Shown here: positions 25,979 through 34,869 of the stretch, one piece after another
How the letters are laid out: every line of letters starts with the position of its first letter
Numbering within the stretch: the first letter of the stretch is position 1
Source: Sphaerisporangium dianthi
Lineage (GTDB): Bacteria > Actinomycetota > Actinomycetes > Streptosporangiales > Streptosporangiaceae
DNA length: 64,000 nucleotides
NCBI RefSeq assembly: GCF_042654065.1
Contig: NZ_JBHSFP010000002.1
Coordinates: forward strand, 496,001 to 560,000
Direction: 5' to 3'
Made by a program: the position numbers and the translations under genes
Notes under the pieces: generated by a model
Seen by the model: the letters and a program-made list of their open reading frames with translations, nothing else
Told to the model about the DNA's origin: nothing
Database searches by the model: none

Positions 25979-27364
25979 TTATGGACCATCCGGCCACGCG
26001 CCGAATCCGCGCTTTCCGGGTCCGGGTGGTGCGCGGTGACGATCAGGTGCTGCCACGGGGCGGCCGCTCGCTTCTGCCGCATAGGATCGCCATTCCGGTA
26101 GCCATCCCGGAACGACGGACAAGCGATGGTCGCCGCCTGACCTGCGCCTTCTTTGCCACCGATCGCTCCGGCCGGAACAGACCGCAAGAACCAGCAACGT
26201 CGACAGTCCGCTGAGCACATAACTGCCGGTCAGTGACATCAGCCACGTTCCGGCGTGGGCCGGATACATCAGAAGTGTCGCCAGGGTGATGTATCCAGGC
26301 AGGAGAAAGATGAGCCACAACAGTCCCACGCCCACCTTCTCAAGCGTAGCGTCTACGCGCTGAGCGCGCTGTGCCCAGAGCACCAAGAGCGGTATGCACC
26401 AGACCCAGTGGTGCGGCCAGGAAACGGGTGAGACGAGCAGCCCCACGATGGCGCAGGCGGTGATTCCGGCGAGCTCGCCCGCCTTCTTCGCGGTCCATGC
26501 GGCGACCAGAAGCCCACCCGCACCGACTATCGCGCACAGGGCGAGCCAGAGAGGCACGGTGGGCCAAGAGCCAGGCATGATCATGAGCATGCCGCGTAGC
26601 GATTGATTGAAAAAATCGGCGCCCTGCCCGGCGACCACCCGGTGCGTGTCGAGAAATGCGCCGCCCCAGTAATCATGTGAATCGGCCGGCAGTAGCACAA
26701 ATCCGACGATCGCTGTGCCGAGAAAACCGAGGCCGGCCGTCAGGGCGGCCCGGAAGCGACGCGTGATGAGAAGATAGAGGATGAATATCAGAGGGGTGAG
26801 CTTGATGCCGGCCGCAATGCCCGTTCCTATGCCACGCCACTTCTCCTTGCCGTGCGTCAGGTCTACGACTATCACCAGCAGCAGAATAATACCTATTTGC
26901 CCGTTCCATAGCGTGAGCATCACCGGGTACAGGGGAAGCGTCGCGATGACGACCAGCAACGTGTGAGTCGCCCGGCGACCACGGTGCTTCGTCGTGGTAC
27001 GGCCGATGAGAATCCATATCACCACCTCAAGGGCGAGAATGGAGACCAGCACCCAGAGGCCGGCGGCGATCTCCATCCCAACCAGGGCGAGAGGCGTGAA
27101 CAGTATCGCCGCGAACGGTGAATAGGTGAACTTCAGCCATCTTTCACCTACGGTCAAGTCGTAGACAGAGGTGTGCCGAAGTACCGCCGCCCCGCCTTCC
27201 CGGTAAACCTCCAGATCAATCCAGCCCTTCGCGTAGATCGCGTTGAAGGCGAAGGCCGTCAGCGCGCAAGTCAACGCGATCAGCACGCCGCATGCTATTT
27301 GGAAAGAGCCGCCACCTCTTCTGCCCAAACGAATTCGCGGACCGGCTGACACTGAAGAAGGCAT
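25979..27364 (-). CDS. GT87-family (DUF2029) polyprenol-phosphate-dependent mannosyltransferase-like membrane protein
   Basis: 461 residues with about 10 membrane helices. The family signature is present: after helix 1 an extracellular acidic site WIDLEVYREGG, then KFTYSPFAAILFTPLAL, and IAAGIKLTPLIFILYLL. GT87 enzymes transfer mannose from a lipid-phosphate donor on the outer face, for example to phosphatidylinositol mannosides. Base composition is visibly less GC-rich than the neighbours. The last 65 residues (after AVCSGRSDRWQRRR) are Arg/Pro/Gly-rich and look unlike the family end, so the natural stop may have been lost by a frameshift. Confidence 0.82.
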   Translation of the reverse strand: MPSSVSAGPRIRLGRRGGGSFQIACGVLIALTCALTAFAFNAIYAKGWIDLEVYREGGAAVLRHTSVYDLTVGERWLKFTYSPFAAILFTPLALVGMEIAAGLWVLVSILALEVVIWILIGRTTTKHRGRRATHTLLVVIATLPLYPVMLTLWNGQIGIILLLVIVVDLTHGKEKWRGIGTGIAAGIKLTPLIFILYLLITRRFRAALTAGLGFLGTAIVGFVLLPADSHDYWGGAFLDTHRVVAGQGADFFNQSLRGMLMIMPGSWPTVPLWLALCAIVGAGGLLVAAWTAKKAGELAGITACAIVGLLVSPVSWPHHWVWCIPLLVLWAQRAQRVDATLEKVGVGLLWLIFLLPGYITLATLLMYPAHAGTWLMSLTGSYVLSGLSTLLVLAVCSGRSDRWQRRRRSGGDHRLSVVPGWLPEWRSYAAEASGRPVAAPDRHRAPPGPGKRGFGAWPDGP

Positions 27365-27615
27365 GGCGACTCCCCGGCTTGGCTGCGGTACACGCTAGCC
27401 ACGCCGGCTTGTCCAGAGCTTGTCGTGCCTTCCTGCGACTAAGGAGAAACGACCCAAAGACGACATGATCCCGATGATCCGCGCGGATTCGGCAGGGGGC
27501 GCATCTCGTGCATTGTGATCACATCACCCGGCTCGAGGTGCTTTCTCATCAAGCCGCACCCCGCCGCGTTCTGCCAACTCCGCCACCTGGCGCATCACGC
27601 CGACCGCAGCCTGTG

Positions 27616-27840
27616 TCAGGCCCCGGGGTCGACGTTCGGGTCGAAGTCGAAGTCGATGATGTCCTCGTGAACCGCGAACGGCTGCCGGTCGCCGAACAAT
27701 CGCCGACGGCGCTCCGCCTCCCCGCGGCGGGTCTTCTCGCGGGCTCGCTCGACCACCTCGGGACTGAAGGTCCGCCGGCTCCAGCGCTGCCCGTCGGGGT
27801 CGTCCGTGCCGGGGTTCGCCTGGTCGCTTGCGTCGGTCAT
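27616..27840 (-). CDS. Small acidic/basic conserved-type protein, function unknown
   Basis: 74 residues; AAGGAGGACGAC precedes the ATG, a near-perfect ribosome site. It has an N-terminal acidic, polar stretch (DASDQANPGTDDPDG), a basic helical middle (VERAREKTRRGEAERRRRLF) and an acidic end (IIDFDFDPNVDPGA). No membrane segment or cysteine is present. I do not recognise it. The charge pattern suggests a protein- or nucleic-acid-binding helix. Confidence 0.65.
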   Translation of the reverse strand: MTDASDQANPGTDDPDGQRWSRRTFSPEVVERAREKTRRGEAERRRRLFGDRQPFAVHEDIIDFDFDPNVDPGA

Positions 27841-28107
27841 GTCGTCCTCCTTCCCCAGAGTAGCCAGAGGCTGGTATGCCCGTCGACTACGCCTTTACCG
27901 TGCACTGTGGGCTCGGCCTCGTATCGGCCGCATTGATGTATGGGCGCTGATGCGCAGGCATGGGGTCAGGGGCACGCGCAGGGCCTTGTCGGATGATGGC
28001 TCGTGCCGTGCGACCGATGATCAACCGCTGGTACCCGGACTTCGGCGATTACGGGATGCGGGGCCGAGTGACCGCCGCTGAATATTCGGTGGCGTCCCGG
28101 AGGCCTC

Positions 28108-28731
28108 ATGGCCGACGATGCGATGATGACTACCTCGGATGCGAGTGAACCCGTTTTGACGCGGTGGACGACGGCAACGGTGTTCCGCGATATGTGGGTC
28201 GATCCGGACGACGATCCGCGGGAAACCGGCGTCGAGGCCGTCGACGAACGCGGCGTACTGCTCGACTATCTGCGCCACTACCGCCTGACGATGGAAATGA
28301 AATGCGCGGGCCTGGATGCCGAGCAGCTTGCCCGACGATCCGTACCGCCGTCCACGATGTCCCTGCTCGGCCTGGTGCGGCACCTGACCGAGGGGGAGAG
28401 ACATCTTCGCCGGGTCATGGCCGGCGAGGACGCGCCGAAGCTGTACTGCACCGACGAGGACCGTGACGGAGACTGGAACGGCGCGACCGCCGACCCGGCG
28501 GTCGCGGAGGACGCCTGGCGGCAGTGGCGGGCCGAGGTAGAGCTCACCGACCGGTTCGTGGCCGGAGTCGCCGACCTCGGCACCCGGAACGCCGGCGTCT
28601 CCGACCTCGGTCCCGACGGGGCGGACTTGCAGCTTCGCGACATGCTGGTGGCGCAGATCGTCGAGTACGCGCGGCACTGCGGCCACGCCGACCTCCTGCG
28701 CGAGCGCATCGACGGCCGCGTCGGCCAGTGA
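28108..28731 (+). CDS. DinB/DUF664 family protein (putative thiol transferase)
   Basis: 207 residues; CGGAGG precedes the ATG. DUF664 motifs: LLDYLRHYRLTMEMKCAGLD, SMSLLGLVRHLTEGERH-like core (TMSLLGLVRHLTEGERHLRR) and EYARHCGHADLLRERIDG. The three conserved His positions of the metal site are in the RHY, RHL and H-x2-H segments. The superfamily includes mycothiol- and bacillithiol-dependent transferases, which fits a mycothiol-producing host (mshD lies at 48282-49343). The specific substrate is unknown. Confidence 0.85.
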   Translation: MADDAMMTTSDASEPVLTRWTTATVFRDMWVDPDDDPRETGVEAVDERGVLLDYLRHYRLTMEMKCAGLDAEQLARRSVPPSTMSLLGLVRHLTEGERHLRRVMAGEDAPKLYCTDEDRDGDWNGATADPAVAEDAWRQWRAEVELTDRFVAGVADLGTRNAGVSDLGPDGADLQLRDMLVAQIVEYARHCGHADLLRERIDGRVGQ

Positions 28732-29481
28732 GCGCCGCGAGACGGCATGATCACCGAACGTCCTGACCACGCAAGATCCTGGAGGAAACCGACTGGGCCG
28801 GCCTCGAAATCAGGAGCGGGTCGGCGCACCCCGGTACGCCGACCATGCTCAAATGTTCTCCGGCGTCGCCGCCTGCCTCGACGATCAGGATCCCGTCGTC
28901 AGGAAAGCGGCCTTCGCTACGGCGGTTCTCATCGCGCAGGCTCCGAAGCCGGCGTCTCATCGCGAGGCACCGGGCACACCGTCCACTGACACATCGGACT
29001 CAGCACGTTCGTCCCCTAGACAGCCCGAACGCGGATCCGACGCTCAAGCCGGTTCGGAAGACGGTGACGGTGAAGATCATTGCTCCGGTGCATCCGGTTC
29101 CCCGGGCGCCGATGGCGGGGCTGCCCTTCACGCCAGTCGAGTCCGACGGGTCACCGTCACGCCGTAGGTCAACCGGTCGGACCGGCTGGCCTTGGCCATC
29201 TCTCGTGTCTTGAGGTCTACTCCGTCGACGATGAGCCGGCCCCGCTCCCACCGCCTGAGGATCTCATCGTTGACGCGCCCGGTTCCTGACTCGTGTGAAG
29301 CCCGTGGGAAGCGCACGCTCTCCTTGTTGCTGCCAATCCCTTGACTCGGTGGCCTCAACCGGGACACTCCTCTGGGCCGGGCCGACGAATGAGCCCGGCC
29401 CTTCGGATCGCCGTCAACCGGTTCGGTGATCAGCCACAGCGCGATCGTGACCTGTATGGGTGTGGTGGCTGACCCATGGCT
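28732..29481. other. 750-bp region without a supported gene
   Basis: I find no gene with a credible start, codon bias and family match. A plus-strand frame at 28850-28940 (CLDDQDPVVRKAAFATAVLI) faintly resembles a HEAT repeat but has no start or continuation. The right end holds the terminator of the VOC gene. It may be decayed sequence. Confidence 0.5.
29374..29401 (-). terminator. Hairpin terminator of the VOC protein gene
   Basis: GGGCCGGGC pairs with GCCCGGCCC across a 10-nt loop, 80 bp past the stop codon. Confidence 0.55.
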
Positions 29482-29892
29482 CTAGTCGTGCTTGGGCCAG
29501 ATCGGGCCCTGGTCGGTCCAGATGACGCCCTTGTTGCGGCACAGGCAGAAGGGGTGGCCGATCGGGTCGGTGTAGACCCGCCAGCCGTAGCCCTCGGGGC
29601 CGATGAAGTCCTGTTTCAGTGTCGCGCCGAGATCGAGGACGCGGCGCTGCTCGGACTCGATCTCGTCCACTTCGAAGTCGAGGTGGAACTGCTTGGGGTG
29701 CTCGCTGTCGGGCCACTGCGGAGCGCGGTAGTCGTCCACCCGGATGAAGGCCAGCTCGATCTCGCCGAACTTGATGCCGGCCCAGTCCTCGTCGCTGCCT
29801 TCCTTGATCGGGCGGCCCGTCACCTCGGAGTAGAAGGCCGCCAGCTTCATCGTGTCCGGGCAGTCGATGATGAAATCAGTGAGTCGCAGCAT
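29482..29892 (-). CDS. VOC (glyoxalase/bleomycin-resistance) superfamily protein
   Basis: 136 residues, the standard length for a two-module VOC protein. N-terminal module: RLTDFIIDCPDTMKLAAFYS, then KFGEIELAFIRVDD; second module: HLDFEVDEIESEQRRVLDLG ends with YTDPIGHPFCLC. A metal-site His (FHLDFEV) and terminal Glu/His-type positions are recognisable. It could be a dioxygenase, glyoxalase or ligand-binding resistance protein; no partner gene is visible. Confidence 0.88.
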   Translation of the reverse strand: MLRLTDFIIDCPDTMKLAAFYSEVTGRPIKEGSDEDWAGIKFGEIELAFIRVDDYRAPQWPDSEHPKQFHLDFEVDEIESEQRRVLDLGATLKQDFIGPEGYGWRVYTDPIGHPFCLCRNKGVIWTDQGPIWPKHD

Positions 29893-30440
29893 CCCGCGAT
29901 CTTGTCACAAGATCCAGAAAGCCTCGGGGCTGTGCCTGAGCGCCTCGACCCCCGCCGGCCGCACTCAGCCGACCTGGAGCACTGCCAACCCGGAGAGCGA
30001 TCATGCCGCTGATTGTCCCGCGACACCGCCGAACCCTCACACTCTTCGGCCGATAGTGATTCCTGGGATGGCCGGCCCTCAGGGCACCGGCTCGGCGCCA
30101 GGCCCGCGCGAGGACGGCGATCGTGCCGACGTCGGTGGAATCGACGCTCGTCGGGGGACACGGTGACGGATCACCCGGTTCTCACCGTGAGGTGCCGTGA
30201 TTGATCATCTGCACTTTTAGGATCTTGCTCGTGCGCCCGCGTCCTCGCGGTGGGCATGCTCGGTCCTCTGGGTGGCGATGAACGCGGCCTGGTTCACCGG
30301 ATCGTGTTGCCAGGGGGGTGCACACGAAGCGGCAGAGTGTCGCGGACCCCAGAAGTGCCACGTATGGCGGTGAAAGCTAGTGTGGACGTACATAAGTGGT
30401 GACTTGCCCCATTGTCGCGCTTATGCCGGGAGGTGAGGTG
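29893..30440. other. Gene-free region upstream of the SpoIIE-type regulator
   Basis: No supported gene is seen. On the minus strand near 30225-30300 a stretch VNQAAFIATQRTEH resembles the N-terminus of IS3-type transposases, but it stops after a few more residues, so it is at most a scar. The promoter of the regulator gene must lie in the right part. Confidence 0.4.
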
Positions 30441-32591
30441 GTGGCCCGGAAAGTTAGGTCCGAGGGCCACCCCGAGCAGTCGCAGGCGGAGCAGCTCGGC
30501 GTTGTGGGGACCTCGGACGAAGGGCAGTGGAGCGCGCAGACGCTGATGCTGGCTCTCCAGCAGGCGACGACGGGTCTGGGCGGCTTGGGCGCACTCGTGC
30601 ACAGGTGCGACTCCGCCACCGGTTGCCTGCGCCTGGCGGCGGCCAGCGGGCTTCTCCCGGAGACCACCGAGGCGTGGGCGGTTCTTCGCACCGTGCAGGA
30701 CGTGGCGCCCACAGGCGCCGTGCGGCACGGTGGCTACGTCTGGGTGAGCGGGGACAGCTTGGGGATTGGGGCAGCCGGCACGGCGGCATTGCCCCTCCCG
30801 GGTGCCGATGGGCCGGTCGGAGTGTTGTCCGTGCTCACGGCAGGGTCCGCCGAGCCGGATGACGAGCAGCGGTCCTTTCTCGGTGCGGTAGCGGCATGGG
30901 CCGCGGCGCGCCTGGAAGACTTGCCCGGCACGTTGCCGGGCCTTACTTCGGCGGCCGGGTCCGAGCGGACGGTCCGGATGGGCGAGCTGACCGTGGCGCT
31001 CGCCGAGGCCGTCACCACCCGGGACGTCGTGCAGGCCGTCGCGGACCATGTCCTGCCTCCGTTCCGTGCCGACGGGCTCGTGGTCTGGCTGATCGAAGGC
31101 GGCCGACTGGATGTGGTCGGCGCCACCGGGTATCCCCAGGAATTCCTCAATCTTGTCGACCGGCTCCCGGTCACCGAAACCGCCCCGGTGACCGATGTGC
31201 TGGGGACCGGTACTCCCCGGTTCATCGGATCGCTCGCGGAGTATGGCCGGCGCTATCCAACGATGAGGCACGTGGCGGAGGCGTCACCGAGGAACGCCTG
31301 GGCTTTCCTGCCCATGATCGCCTCCGGGCGGTCCGTCGGCTCGTGTGTGGTGTCGTTCACCCAGGAGCGTGTCTTCAGCGACGAGGAGCGCACCCTGCTG
31401 ACGGCGTTGAGCGGTCTGGTCGGCCAGGCGCTGGAACGGGCCCGGTTGTACGACGTGGAACACGCGCGTGCACAGGAACTGCAGCGCGGCTTGCTTCCCC
31501 GGGAGCTTCCCTGTCTCCCCGTCGCCTGCGCCGCCGCGCGATACCTGCCCGCGGGCCGGGGCGAGGAGGTGGGCGGCGACTGGTACGACCTGATCCCGCT
31601 GTCCGGCGACCGGGTCGCCATGGTGATCGGCGACGTCATGGGACACGGCATCACCGAAGCGGCCACCATGGGTCGCCTGCGCACCGCTGTACGCACCCTC
31701 GCCGACCTCGACCTGCCGCCCGACGAACTGATCGGCCACCTCAACGACCTGGTCAGCGACCTCGGTGACGACTTCTACGCCACCTGCCTGTACGCCGTCT
31801 TCGATCCCACCACCCGGACCTGTACGTTCTGCCTGGCCGGCCACCCCCCACCGGTCATCGTCCACCCCGACGGCACCGTGCTGTGCCCCCACCTGGCCGC
31901 CGACCCGCCGCTGGGCGCCGCGGAACCGCCCTTCGAGATCCACGAAGTGCATCTGCCTGAGCAGAGCCTGCTGGTGCTCTGCACCGACGGCCTGGTCGAA
32001 TCCGCCACCCGCGACGTCGACAAGGGACTGGCCCAGCTCCGCCGGACCCTGGCCCAGGCCGTGCCTCGCATTCCCCACCTCTGGTCAGGAGGCCAGGGAG
32101 ACGACGTCGGGCGCCTGGAGGATCTCTGCGACGTGGTCGTCTCGGCGCTGCTGCCCGCCCGTGAACAGACCGACGATGACGCCGCCCTGTTCATCGCCCA
32201 CATCCGCGGTACCGCCGCCGACGATGTCGCCACCTGCAGCCTCCCCGACAATCCCAGAGCAGCCGGACAGGCCCGCAAATATGCCCGTAGACAATTGGCC
32301 ATCTGGGGACTGGACGATCTGACGATCACCACCGAACTTCTGGTCAGCGAGCTCGTCAGCAACGTGGTCCGGCACGCCAGGGGCCCCATACGCCTGCGCC
32401 TGCTGCGCAGCCGCTCACTGATCTGCGAGGTCTACGACGGCAGCCTCAGCACCCCGCGCATCCGCCACGCCTCCTACACCGACGAAGGCGGCCGGGGCCT
32501 GCAGTTGGTAGCCGCCCTCTCCCGGCGCTGGGGCGCCCGCTACCTCCATGACGGCAAATGCATCTGGACCGAGCAATCCCTCCCTTGCTGA
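30441..32591 (+). CDS. GAF - GAF - SpoIIE (PP2C) phosphatase - HATPase_c_2 regulator
   Basis: 716 residues, starting at the GTG behind GGGAGG (an ATG 18 bp upstream has no ribosome site). Residues about 30-155 and 170-330 are GAF-like sensor domains. The PP2C domain of SpoIIE type has GGDWYDLIPL and GDVMGHG metal-binding motifs. The C-terminal part is an anti-sigma-factor-type ATPase (RQLAIWGLDDLTITTELLVS ... EGGRGLQLV). Phosphatase and kinase-type modules in one chain are typical of actinobacterial partner-switching regulators that control an anti-anti-sigma factor or sporulation/stress sigma factor. Neither partner is encoded nearby. Confidence 0.92.
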   Translation: MARKVRSEGHPEQSQAEQLGVVGTSDEGQWSAQTLMLALQQATTGLGGLGALVHRCDSATGCLRLAAASGLLPETTEAWAVLRTVQDVAPTGAVRHGGYVWVSGDSLGIGAAGTAALPLPGADGPVGVLSVLTAGSAEPDDEQRSFLGAVAAWAAARLEDLPGTLPGLTSAAGSERTVRMGELTVALAEAVTTRDVVQAVADHVLPPFRADGLVVWLIEGGRLDVVGATGYPQEFLNLVDRLPVTETAPVTDVLGTGTPRFIGSLAEYGRRYPTMRHVAEASPRNAWAFLPMIASGRSVGSCVVSFTQERVFSDEERTLLTALSGLVGQALERARLYDVEHARAQELQRGLLPRELPCLPVACAAARYLPAGRGEEVGGDWYDLIPLSGDRVAMVIGDVMGHGITEAATMGRLRTAVRTLADLDLPPDELIGHLNDLVSDLGDDFYATCLYAVFDPTTRTCTFCLAGHPPPVIVHPDGTVLCPHLAADPPLGAAEPPFEIHEVHLPEQSLLVLCTDGLVESATRDVDKGLAQLRRTLAQAVPRIPHLWSGGQGDDVGRLEDLCDVVVSALLPAREQTDDDAALFIAHIRGTAADDVATCSLPDNPRAAGQARKYARRQLAIWGLDDLTITTELLVSELVSNVVRHARGPIRLRLLRSRSLICEVYDGSLSTPRIRHASYTDEGGRGLQLVAALSRRWGARYLHDGKCIWTEQSLPC

Positions 32592-32927
32592 CGACAACGC
32601 GAAAAGGCCTCTCGGACGAGATGGACTCTCTTGATGACTGGGGGCCGAGGCCGAACGAAGCCAAGTAAGATCAAGGAACGCGCGAAGCAGCTTCTGACCT
32701 GGCGTCCTATCACTTCTTGCCTTGCAGGCGGCGCGAACGGTGTAGCACCCGGGAGGGAGTTCTACGCGTAGATGTCTGCTCCGTGGCGATTCCCCGTGAG
32801 TCCTCCTCGTTCCCTCTGCTAACGGGCACGCGAGGGGCACGGTTTGACCCGCCGGTTATGGCCGTGAAGCCAACCCGCCAAAAGTCCACGTAGACGCGTT
32901 AGTCGGAAGTGGCAGAGAATTCAGCGG
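32592..32927. other. Gene-free region with the leftmost integration-scar motif
   Basis: No gene is seen. CCCCGTGAGTCC (32792-32803) followed by GGGCACG-n-GGGCACG (32824-32842) repeats the arrangement found right of the tRNA-derived att site at 35.4 kb. I read it as the remains of an older element end; this is inference. Confidence 0.45.
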
Positions 32928-33353
32928 ATGAACTCATGCCCCTTCTGTCTCATCGGCGCTGGTGACGTGGACGGCGCGCTCGTCGCCTACCGCACCACCA
33001 ACGTGTTCGTTCTGCCCGTCCCTTGGCAGCGAGCCAAAAACCTTGGTCACTGTCTCGTGCTTCCGACTTCGCATGTGACGAGTCTTCATAGCGCCCCGCG
33101 CGCTCTTCTAGCGGAGCTGTTCGATGTGGTTGCTCAAGTGACCGCCGCCGTTCGGGAGGCGTTCGGAGCACCGGGGAGCATGGTCCTGCAGAATGACAAC
33201 ATCCCAGGCCAGACGCTGTCTCATCTGCACGTCCATGCGATTCCCCGTTCTCCCGATGACGGATTTATCCTCGCGGACCCTGCCAAGCTTGAGATCCCCT
33301 TCGAAGTACGAGCGCAGCAGGCTGCACAACTCCGCAAGGCGCTCACCAGGTGA
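32928..33353 (+). CDS. HIT family protein (histidine-triad nucleotide hydrolase)
   Basis: 141 residues. The N-terminus has a CPFC zinc knuckle (residues 4-7). The triad HLHVH at residues 99-103 (SHLHVHAIPR) and the preceding LVLPTSHVTSL are the family signature. HIT enzymes hydrolyse or transfer nucleoside monophosphates (ADP-, AppppA- or aminoacyl-AMP-type). The gene lies just inside the left end of the integration hot spot and may be cargo or an old resident. Confidence 0.9.
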   Translation: MNSCPFCLIGAGDVDGALVAYRTTNVFVLPVPWQRAKNLGHCLVLPTSHVTSLHSAPRALLAELFDVVAQVTAAVREAFGAPGSMVLQNDNIPGQTLSHLHVHAIPRSPDDGFILADPAKLEIPFEVRAQQAAQLRKALTR

Positions 33354-33507
33354 TAATCCGCGATTGGCTCGCCGAGGAAATCATGCGCAAGGACGAGGAT
33401 CAAACGGATCTGGGCACGTAACGAGCACGGAAGAACGAGAAGGCGATATAAATGATCAAGGCCCGGGTCCGGATTCATCCTCCGACCCGCCCGAAGGGGA
33501 AGCGGGA

Positions 33508-33569
33508 CAGGGCCAGGGGGGCAAGGTGGAGCGCCCCACCGGACGAACGACCCTGAACCCCTGGCCCTG
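33508..33569. repeat. Nested inverted repeat
   Basis: CAGGGCCAGGGG (33508-33519) pairs perfectly with 33558-33569; inside it GGTGG-CCACC forms a second stem. It may be a terminator for the HIT gene or part of an element end. Confidence 0.55.
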
Positions 33570-33663
33570 ATCCGCTCGGCTGCTTGTCCGGGGTCGATGG
33601 CGGGCGGGATGATCAGGATTCCACCTCGGCTACCTACGAGCAGGCGGCGATGCGCTGTCCCCA

Positions 33664-33692
33664 TCCCGGAGCCGGAGCACCCCGCCGGAGGC
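33664..33692. repeat. 29-bp repeat shared with 35758-35786
   Basis: Differs at two positions from the copy at 35758-35786, about 2.1 kb away. It is GC-rich and can fold; it may be a terminator duplicated with element ends. Confidence 0.7.
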
Positions 33693-33698
33693 TTGTTT

Positions 33699-34163
33699 CT
33701 ATGCCTCGCCCTTGGCGGCGGTGCCGTAGAGATGCTGTTTGACCGTGGTGTCGTTCTCCAGGATGTGGTCGATGGTTTCCCAGTAGTCGGAAATCCAGGG
33801 GTGTGTCAGGGCTTCATCGCGGGTCAGTTTCCGTCCGTAGAAGGGCGTATCCGGTGCGACCTCGGCGCCGGCTACCAGGGAGCAGGCGGGGGCGAGCCGG
33901 CCTTCCACTGGGCCGACGCGGCATCCGAAGGTGACGCGATTGGGGCTGGGACGGCTGACAGGTTCATCGGGGTGCCAAGCGTCGTCGATGATCACATCGA
34001 TCCATGCTTCATGGATACCGTCGTGGTGGTAGCACGACGCGTAGTAGATCGCGTAGGCGCCGTCGTCGTTGTTGATGAAGCCAGTGATGCGTTCAAACGG
34101 CGTCTGGCAGCAGTCGCAGGTGCCCGTTTGGATGTCGCGGTCCGGGTCGATTCGCAGTCTCAC
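33699..34163 (-). CDS. Conserved-type hypothetical protein with a CDCC motif
   Basis: 154 residues from a GTG. The N-terminal CDCCQTPF suggests a zinc ribbon half, followed by GFINNDDGAYAIYYASCYHH, IDVIIDDAWHPD and a C-terminal WISDYWETIDHILENDTTV. No membrane segment. I cannot name the family. It sits between scars of the integration hot spot and next to a truncated element repeat, so it is probably cargo of an old element. Confidence 0.65.
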   Translation of the reverse strand: MRLRIDPDRDIQTGTCDCCQTPFERITGFINNDDGAYAIYYASCYHHDGIHEAWIDVIIDDAWHPDEPVSRPSPNRVTFGCRVGPVEGRLAPACSLVAGAEVAPDTPFYGRKLTRDEALTHPWISDYWETIDHILENDTTVKQHLYGTAAKGEA

Positions 34164-34626
34164 GGTCGAATTATGGGCGGCGTGCCGGTGGTCGGCGAGT
34201 TGTTTGGGTACGGCGGGTTGGCGGTGCGACTACGGCCCGGGGCGCCGCCGACGTGGACCGGTGCCCACGCCGCACGCCTGGCCATCGGGCGGCTTAGAAA
34301 GAATCAAGGCCCGGGTCGGGAACGTATCCCTGACTTGGGCCTCGGTACGTGGAGCGGGCGATGGGAATCGAACCGCGCTGTCAGCTTGGGGAGTACATCG
34401 ATCACGCCTCGTCGGGCGGCAGGCCATGGTGTCGGGCCGGTCGTGAGTGACCGTGGTTGACCCCTCGTCACCCTGGCTAATGGCCCGCGGATGGCCCGGT
34501 GATCAGCTCATGAGCTGCCCACGTTCACGCCGACGAATCTCGAAGCCTCGGATGGGGCCGCCACTCAAGGCCGATCACGAGGCGTGTCACTGACGCAAGC
34601 GAAGTCGCTTGCGTAGACTCGTCGCT
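34164..34626. other. Degenerate element end: att-like scar A
   Basis: 34302-34391 matches 41190-41277 (terminator plus 3' half of tRNA-Gly) with several substitutions and small indels, including a broken T-arm (TCGAACCGCG instead of TCGAACCCGCG). About 90 bp further, ATGGCCCGCGGATGGCCCGG (34480-34499) is an arm-type direct repeat. No gene is seen. Confidence 0.6.
34593..34614 (+). promoter_or_regulatory. Palindromic operator of the PIN toxin-antitoxin operon
   Basis: ACGCAAGCG - 4 bp - CGCTTGCGT is a perfect 9-bp inverted repeat ending 12 bp before the antitoxin start, the normal place for autoregulation by an antitoxin or TA complex. Confidence 0.65.
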
Positions 34627-34869
34627 ATGAGCGCCGAGCATGCGCATGAGGAGCTTCACCACCTGGTGGACCGGCTGTCGCTGGATCAGGCGCGTCGTCT
34701 CCTGCGTTTGGTGAAGACAGATCCAGACTTGGCTGAGGTGGCGGAGGAACCTTCTGAGCCGGCTCGTCGCAGGAGGTTGTCGATCGCGGGGATCGGTGCC
34801 TCCGGTGAGGGAGATCTGTCGGAACGGGTCGAAGATCTGCTGGCGGAGCGGTTCAATCAGTCAACGTGA
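34627..34869 (+). CDS. Putative antitoxin of PIN-domain toxin pair
   Basis: 80 residues. It lacks a clear named DNA-binding fold, but size, charge and position fit: short, with a helical N-terminus (AHEELHHLVDRLSLDQARRL) and a basic middle (EPARRRRLSIAG), ending VEDLLAERFNQS. Its stop overlaps the PIN gene GTG by 4 bp, and an operator-like palindrome lies just upstream. These fit a VapB-like antitoxin that binds and neutralises the nuclease and represses the operon. Confidence 0.78.
   Translation: MSAEHAHEELHHLVDRLSLDQARRLLRLVKTDPDLAEVAEEPSEPARRRRLSIAGIGASGEGDLSERVEDLLAERFNQST

Larger units (their letters stand above)
33354..33698. other. Spacer with a nested hairpin and repeats
   Basis: No gene is seen. 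It holds the nested hairpin at 33508-33569, a short copy of the tRNA-proximal sequence (ATCAAGGCCCGGGTC near 33456) and a 29-bp repeat shared with the 35.76-kb locus. Confidence 0.45.

Noticed and set aside
28850..28960. HEAT-repeat-like string on the plus strand
   Set aside because: One unit only, no start, no ribosome site, and the frame quickly becomes low-complexity.
30225..30300. IS3-transposase-like N-terminus on the minus strand
   Set aside because: Similarity covers about 14 residues and lacks the following GIPHA-type motif; could be chance.
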